Assembly: GCF_019219025.1 (NCBI RefSeq)
Contig: NZ_JAHUWN010000030.1
Location: 1 to 64,000 of the forward strand
Reading direction: 5' to 3'
Length of the DNA: 64,000 nucleotides
Source of the DNA: Bacillus sp. sid0103
GTDB lineage: Bacteria > Bacillota > Bacilli > Bacillales_B > DSM-18226
The position numbers and the translations under genes were made by a program. Shown here piece by piece: positions 60,459 to 64,000 of this stretch. Numbering within the stretch: position 1 is the stretch's first letter; each line of letters starts with the position of its first letter. The notes beneath the pieces were generated by a model, which was not told the DNA's origin, did no database searches, and saw only the letters and a list, made by a program, of their open reading frames with translations.

Positions 60459-60835
60459 ATGTCATTAAAAGTAGGAGATATCATTACATTTGAACGGACT
60501 TTACAGTAAGGGATGTTGAATTATTTACAGAGATTTCAGGTGATGAAGGGATTCATCATATAACCCCAGATGAACAGGGAAGACTTGTAGTTCAAGGGTT
60601 ATTAACGGCAACTCTACCAACAAAAGTAGGTGGAGATGCAAACGTGTTGGCTCGTACTATGAATTTTGAGTTTTTAAGACCAGTGTTTACGGGGGATACA
60701 ATCATTTGTGAAGTTAAAATTGAAAAATACCAAAGTCAAGAAAATAATAGAACATCTATTATTGCATCCTTTTTATGTAAAAATCAGAATGAAAAAGAAG
60801 TATTAAAAGGGGATTTTTCAGGTGTAATACTTTAA
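60459..60835 (+). pseudogene. MaoC-like (hotdog) dehydratase with a one-base frameshift
   Basis: ATG 60459 (AAGGGAGAG upstream) reads MSLKVGDIITFERTLQ and stop. In another frame, starting from the same point, the sequence continues TVRDVELFTEISGDEGIHHI, LVVQGLLTATLPTKVGGDAN, MNFEFLRPVFTGDTIICEVK to the end at 60835. Adding one T in the TTT run at about 60500 joins them to exactly 126 codons, a complete R-hydratase-like single hotdog. Family members hydrate enoyl-CoA; catalytic Asp/His would be D-x-N-P-(I/L)-H, here GDEGIHH. Either a real lesion or a homopolymer sequencing error. Confidence 0.85.
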
Positions 60836-60951
60836 TTTCTTTATACTTTCTTTACCTAGGTGCCTAGTAAAATAGCCGAGGTGCCATTTTTGTAGCTTTT
60901 TCACATTTTCCATTTTCAGCAATCGGACGCGATCCTGGAACAAGAATAAGC

Positions 60952-60982
60952 TGTCCGGCGCCATATCCGATGGCGCCGGACA
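60952..60982. repeat. GC-rich perfect palindrome
   Basis: TGTCCGGCGCCA-TATCCGA-TGGCGCCGGACA: 12-bp stem, G+C about 75 percent in AT-rich surroundings. No T-run on either strand. Region 60836-61217 otherwise has no gene. Confidence 0.7.
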
Positions 60983-61217
60983 TAAAAGGGTAAAACATTA
61001 AGTAGCAAATAAAAAACGCTGAATTTGCGTTTTATTAATTTGACATACTTGGTACTGAGGAACTCTTCGATTGCTCTTAATAAAAATGGGTCATTTAATT
61101 GAATAAATCTATTATCACTCAACAGTTCTTATTATATAAATACGAACAGTGAGAGGTACTTTTTGTATTTTTCACTGATTATTAATTACTCAAGGATCCT
61201 AATTTCTTTCCTTCGTA

Positions 61218-61526
61218 TCATGGTTTATAATTAATACTCAATGAAGATATCACCATTAAAAAAGTAAAAATCAGCAGAAAGATACAAAGGGAGAGCCCCC
61301 ATATGGCAAAAAGTCTCGATCTTCTCCAAGTAAATAACCCAGTAACACCGAGAAAAAAACCTAAAATCGGAAGCTGAATGATAAAGACTCCCGGAAACCC
61401 TGAATTTTTTATTAAAAGGGCAACATTTAAACCAGCTAATGAAATAAGAGCAATCAGAAAAGATAAAAATCCTGATATTGTAGGAAGGCGTCTTCCACCT
61501 CCTTTTTTCTTTATTCCCAGTTCCAT
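61218..61526 (-). CDS. YhdK-like small membrane protein of an ECF sigma operon
   Basis: The 102-residue protein has three hydrophobic segments (FLSFLIALISLAGLNVALLI, VFIIQLPILGFFLGVTGLF, IWGLSLCIFLLIFTFLMVI) and a basic start. It overlaps the anti-sigma gene by 16 bp. In B. subtilis the sigM operon contains a third gene, yhdK, coding for a 96-residue membrane protein that helps hold SigM; position, size and topology agree here. Sequence similarity was judged only by features. Confidence 0.8.
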   Translation of the reverse strand: MELGIKKKGGGRRLPTISGFLSFLIALISLAGLNVALLIKNSGFPGVFIIQLPILGFFLGVTGLFTWRRSRLFAIWGLSLCIFLLIFTFLMVISSLSINYKP

Positions 61527-62533
61527 AGTTTCACTTCCCCCACCTTCATCGCGCGAATTTCTTTCATATCCTGCAGTTTTCTCAGTTCTTCCGTGGGACC
61601 AGTTATGACGGCACCATAAACCTTTATACCGTGTTGCTCGATATAGGCTAGGCGACTCCCTATAGACAAAGATTTGGCGCGAGCAACTTTTTCAGCAACC
61701 GTTTCATTTTTTTTAAGCAATTTTAAAATATCAAGAAAAACCTCCTCATTTGATTCACCATTGGTCTTAAATGGGGACCATGTAGTTGGATCATACTGTG
61801 CAGGGTAGCCTAGCGGTGTAATTGGTACACCGCCGGCGTCTTCTTGTTTGATTTCCATTCCTGTATCAACGGCAAACCAGCGGAGTTCCATATTTTTAGG
61901 AAGACTTTTTTTCAAATCTTCTGGTTTCATTAACTTGTTTAGCGAGACATCTACCTCGGCGACTGTTCCATCTGGAAGTTTTTTTAATTTATCCCATTCA
62001 TTCGTTTCAAAATAAGGAATTCTTACTTTAGGGTGTACAATGACCTCCGTTTCCTTGCTAGGATTTTCAGACAACGGCCGATCTAACAACAAATTCTTCT
62101 TGGGGAAATTTGGATGATTCAACAAGAAGTCAATATCATAGTTTCCAACCTTATAATCTTCTTTACCAATTCTTTTAAAAACATCAAAGTTTATATTCAT
62201 TGAAAAAAAACTAATTTCATCTTCTAAATCCAGCTCTTCTAAGCTTATATTTGGCTCGGTAACATAAATCGTCTTTGTCACAACATCAATTAGGTGGTCC
62301 GCCCGACCGCCAATTGCGTAATACATATAGGTGGCTAAAGTCATGACAGGAACAATCAATAACAGAATAGCGAGACTGATCATGATATTCGTTCTTCGTG
62401 CCATATTTTTTCCTTGATTCACAATCTCTGTTTGGCCTTCTTTTGAGTATGGGTGAAGCCCTCTCACATCTTTCAGAGATTCTTTTAGATAATTTTGATA
62501 GTCTTCTTCCATTTGTTTTTTTTCATCACTCAT
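61511..62533 (-). CDS. Membrane anti-sigma factor, YhdL-like (sigma regulator N/C domains)
   Basis: The 340-residue protein has a cytoplasmic N-terminal part of about 45 residues (MEEDYQNYLKESLKDVRGLH), one transmembrane helix (NIMISLAILLLIVPVMTLAT) and an outside domain of about 270 residues with the sigma-factor-regulator C-terminal features (AEVDVSLNKLMKPEDLKKSL, YGAVITGPTEELRKLQ). Such proteins keep an ECF sigma factor at the membrane until envelope stress. It overlaps the sigma gene by 8 bp and the third gene by 16 bp, so all three are translationally coupled. Confidence 0.9.
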   Translation of the reverse strand: MSDEKKQMEEDYQNYLKESLKDVRGLHPYSKEGQTEIVNQGKNMARRTNIMISLAILLLIVPVMTLATYMYYAIGGRADHLIDVVTKTIYVTEPNISLEELDLEDEISFFSMNINFDVFKRIGKEDYKVGNYDIDFLLNHPNFPKKNLLLDRPLSENPSKETEVIVHPKVRIPYFETNEWDKLKKLPDGTVAEVDVSLNKLMKPEDLKKSLPKNMELRWFAVDTGMEIKQEDAGGVPITPLGYPAQYDPTTWSPFKTNGESNEEVFLDILKLLKKNETVAEKVARAKSLSIGSRLAYIEQHGIKVYGAVITGPTEELRKLQDMKEIRAMKVGEVKLWNWE

Positions 62534-63023
62534 CTGCCGTCATCCTTTCCTTCACTCTGTCCATGACCTTCCTACGGCCCCGATGTAAATGGCTTTTCAG
62601 TGTATTTATTTTCATATCCAAAATTTCCGCGGCTTCATTGTAGGTAAGCTGATGCAAATCGCAAAGCAGCAAAACATGACTTTCCTGTTCTTTTAACGAA
62701 TGAATATCATTTAATAATAATTGAAAACTTTCTTTTTCCAGCAGTCTTTTTTCTGGTGTTTCCTTTGAGATTGGCCCACTTTCTTCAAACTGCTCCTTGA
62801 AGGCAAGGCGCTTATTTTTTCGTTGAAAATCAATAAAGGCATGGTAGGCCACCTTAAACAGCCACGCTCTGATATTAGAAATTTCATAATCCTCGAGCTG
62901 CAAATATGCCCTGTAAAAGGCTTCATGCACTAAATCCTCAGCGATAAAATGATCTTTTGAAAGGGAGAAAAGATAGCGATATAAATCATTTACATTTTCT
63001 CGATAAGCTTGATCAAGCTCCAC
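62526..63023 (-). CDS. ECF RNA polymerase sigma factor, SigM-like
   Basis: The 165-residue protein has region 2 YRENVNDLYRYLFSLSKDHF, AEDLVHEAFYRAYLQLEDYE, WLFKVAYHAFIDFQRKNKR and region 4 SHVLLLCDLHQLTYNEAAEI, NTLKSHLHRGRRKVMDR. Operon content (anti-sigma of YhdL type, then a small membrane protein) is that of sigM-yhdL-yhdK. GTG 63023 is chosen because AAAGGGGGAG lies 7 bp before it; an upstream frame to 63065 overlaps the promoter. It should direct genes for cell-envelope stress. Confidence 0.9.
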   Translation of the reverse strand: MELDQAYRENVNDLYRYLFSLSKDHFIAEDLVHEAFYRAYLQLEDYEISNIRAWLFKVAYHAFIDFQRKNKRLAFKEQFEESGPISKETPEKRLLEKESFQLLLNDIHSLKEQESHVLLLCDLHQLTYNEAAEILDMKINTLKSHLHRGRRKVMDRVKERMTADE

Positions 63024-63047
63024 TGCTTCTCCCCCTTTCAACCTAAC

Positions 63048-63074
63048 CACGTTTAACAATAGCAAAAAGTTGCA
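63048..63074 (-). promoter_or_regulatory. Candidate autoregulatory ECF promoter
   Basis: On the minus strand TGCAAC (63074-63069), 17 bp, CGTG (63051-63048), resembling the TGAAAC-N16/17-CGTC type of SigM/W/X promoters. The distance to the start codon leaves a leader of about 20 nt. Confidence 0.55.
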
Positions 63075-63301
63075 GTCATGGAAATTTTTTCTGAAAAAAA
63101 ACTACGTTCATGAAAATTGCGATTTGTTGCAGCTCAAAGTGAAAGAATTGAAAGGTAAAAAGAAAGTGATCGTGAGGGAAGTGTAGGAGACATTGTGAAG
63201 GTTTGGACTTAAACTAATGGGGATAGTTGAATAAAAAAATCATATTACCTAACCAGAAATGGCATACTACATTAAAGCTCAATTAGAAGGGACATAAAAA
63301 A

Positions 63302-63769
63302 ATGGTTAAGGTAGTTATTTGGTCTTTATTTATTATTCCATGGATTTCATTGTTCTTTTTAAATGGTTCGTCAATTCGAAGATATATGCCTGTTGCTCTA
63401 TTTGCCACAGTGCTAAACACAATATTGGCTCAAATGGCTTGGTCATATAACTGGTGGGAATTTAAAGAGACTCTTTTTACATGGGACAAATTAGCACCAT
63501 TATTTACTGTTTATGGTGTTTTTTTGGTGGGTACTATATGGATATTTTATTTTTCATTTCGTAAATTTTGGATTTACATAATTGTGAATTTAATTATTGA
63601 CCTCTTGTACGGGATGGGTCTTACTAAAATGTTAAACAAGCTGGAGATAAGAGAAACTGGTAGTTTCTCTCCTCTAAAGAATCTTTTAGCAATGACAATT
63701 TTAGCCGTCATTCTATATCTTTATCAGTTATGGCAGGAAGAAATCTTTGAAAAGGAAAATGTTAAGTAA
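63302..63769 (+). CDS. CBO0543-type membrane protein
   Basis: The 155-residue protein has four to five hydrophobic helices with typical residues of the CBO0543 family of Firmicutes: IRRYMPVALFATVLNTILAQ, WSYNWWEFKETLFTWDKLAP and KFWIYIIVNLIIDLLYGMG. The function is unknown. The ribosome site GAAGGG lies 11 bp before the ATG. It stands alone before repeat copy 8. Confidence 0.8.
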   Translation: MVKVVIWSLFIIPWISLFFLNGSSIRRYMPVALFATVLNTILAQMAWSYNWWEFKETLFTWDKLAPLFTVYGVFLVGTIWIFYFSFRKFWIYIIVNLIIDLLYGMGLTKMLNKLEIRETGSFSPLKNLLAMTILAVILYLYQLWQEEIFEKENVK

Positions 63770-63799
63770 AATTCATTCGAAACCCTTTATAAAATAGTA

Positions 63800-63896
63800 C
63801 TTTTGTTCAAGTAACGGATGCAAGAGTTTAAGTTTGGGACTGCTGTGGCAATCCCTTTAAACCCTTTATCTTAAGTACATTCCTTCACAAACTTAT
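63800..63896 (+). repeat. Dispersed hairpin repeat, copy 8, with inverted left end
   Basis: CAAGTAACGGATGCAAGAGTT, TAAGTTTGGGACTGC-TGTG-GCAATCCC, TTT; then TTAAGTACATTCCTTCACAA, the inverse of the left end of copy 5 (TTGTGAAGAAATGTACTTAA). The unit thus has both arms of an inverted repeat in this copy. The last 100 bp of the window contain no gene; AACTGCCATCTGGCAGT at 63946-63962 is a small palindrome. Confidence 0.7.
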
Positions 63897-64000
63897 CATT
63901 ATTTGCCTCCATTATCATAGCACCTCTTATCCCCTTCTAAAAAAAACTGCCATCTGGCAGTAAAAGACGACTTACTTTTTATATAGTTATAATAAAACAT

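Noticed and set aside
1..64000. tRNA, rRNA, T-box and SAM riboswitch signatures
   Set aside because: No cloverleaf with TTCGA arms, no T-box consensus and no SAM core were found on reading both strands.

Overview
The window is AT-rich chromosomal DNA of an endospore-forming member of the Bacillaceae (Bacillus/Neobacillus-like). Indicators are a tricistronic GerA/GerC/GerB germinant receptor operon, several tiny YjcZ-type sporulation proteins, YheC/YheD-type spore-coat ATP-grasp proteins, a Gmad2 protein, a KinB-like kinase, a SigM-YhdL-YhdK-like ECF sigma operon, AGGAGG-type ribosome sites with frequent TTG/GTG starts, and abundant hairpin-plus-T-run terminators. No rRNA, tRNA, CRISPR array, prophage or intact transposase was seen.

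Layout. 1-8.4 kb is worn accessory DNA: a partial old-yellow-enzyme gene, a 5'-truncated MFS gene, YceI, a broken prolyl-aminopeptidase-like hydrolase, a GC-richer glutamate decarboxylase, a nucleotidyltransferase remnant, a hydrolase, an acetyltransferase, a methyltransferase and a truncated HAD gene. 8.5-11.3 kb holds small sporulation genes, most missed by ordinary ORF calling: five YjcZ-like peptides, a Phe/Arg-rich 49-residue protein, and two related noncoding segments that each carry a sigma-K-like promoter and a terminator. 11.5-14.6 kb is an MhqR-type quinone/catechol stress cluster (MarR regulator, DoxX, two ring-cleaving dioxygenases) with recognisable operators. 14.8-19.7 kb has a MarR regulator whose 20-bp palindromic operator sits inside its own promoter, an OpuF-like osmolyte ABC transporter with fused permease and binding protein, and redox genes. 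19.8-25.6 kb contains a TolB-like secreted propeller, an orphan Mur ligase and two ATP-grasp proteins. 26-30 kb is LytS/LytR followed by an OFA-type transporter broken by an exact 44-bp tandem duplication. 30-36.5 kb is a mixture including a DUF2087/GIY-YIG pair, lipoproteins, acetyltransferase, DinB and flavodoxin-fold proteins.

36.7-40.5 kb is the germination operon. 40.6-44 kb is a ketone-body/3-hydroxybutyrate module: a sigma-54 promoter with distal palindromic activator sites drives two CoA-transferase subunits, followed by a secreted hydrolase. 44.2-46.4 kb has a PadR remnant, two proteins with a repeated WWP membrane motif, and repeat elements. At 46.7 kb a guanine-class purine riboswitch with a visible antiterminator/terminator precedes an exported nucleosidase. 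48-54 kb has an MDR oxidoreductase, DUF4317, DUF47-PiT phosphate uptake and a KinB-like kinase. A 52-bp, nearly ten-copy tandem repeat lies at 55.3-55.8 kb. The end holds a GH1 phospho-glycosidase, a phospholipase-D family protein, a one-base-frameshifted MaoC-like gene, the ECF sigma/anti-sigma operon and a CBO0543-type membrane protein.

Two themes recur. First, gene decay: at least ten remnants, several abutting copies of a dispersed repeat that carries a covarying terminator hairpin. Second, readable regulation: MhqR boxes, the MarR palindromes, LytTR-type direct repeats, sigma-54 and sigma-K promoters, and a riboswitch. All functional statements come from motif recognition; no database search was run.
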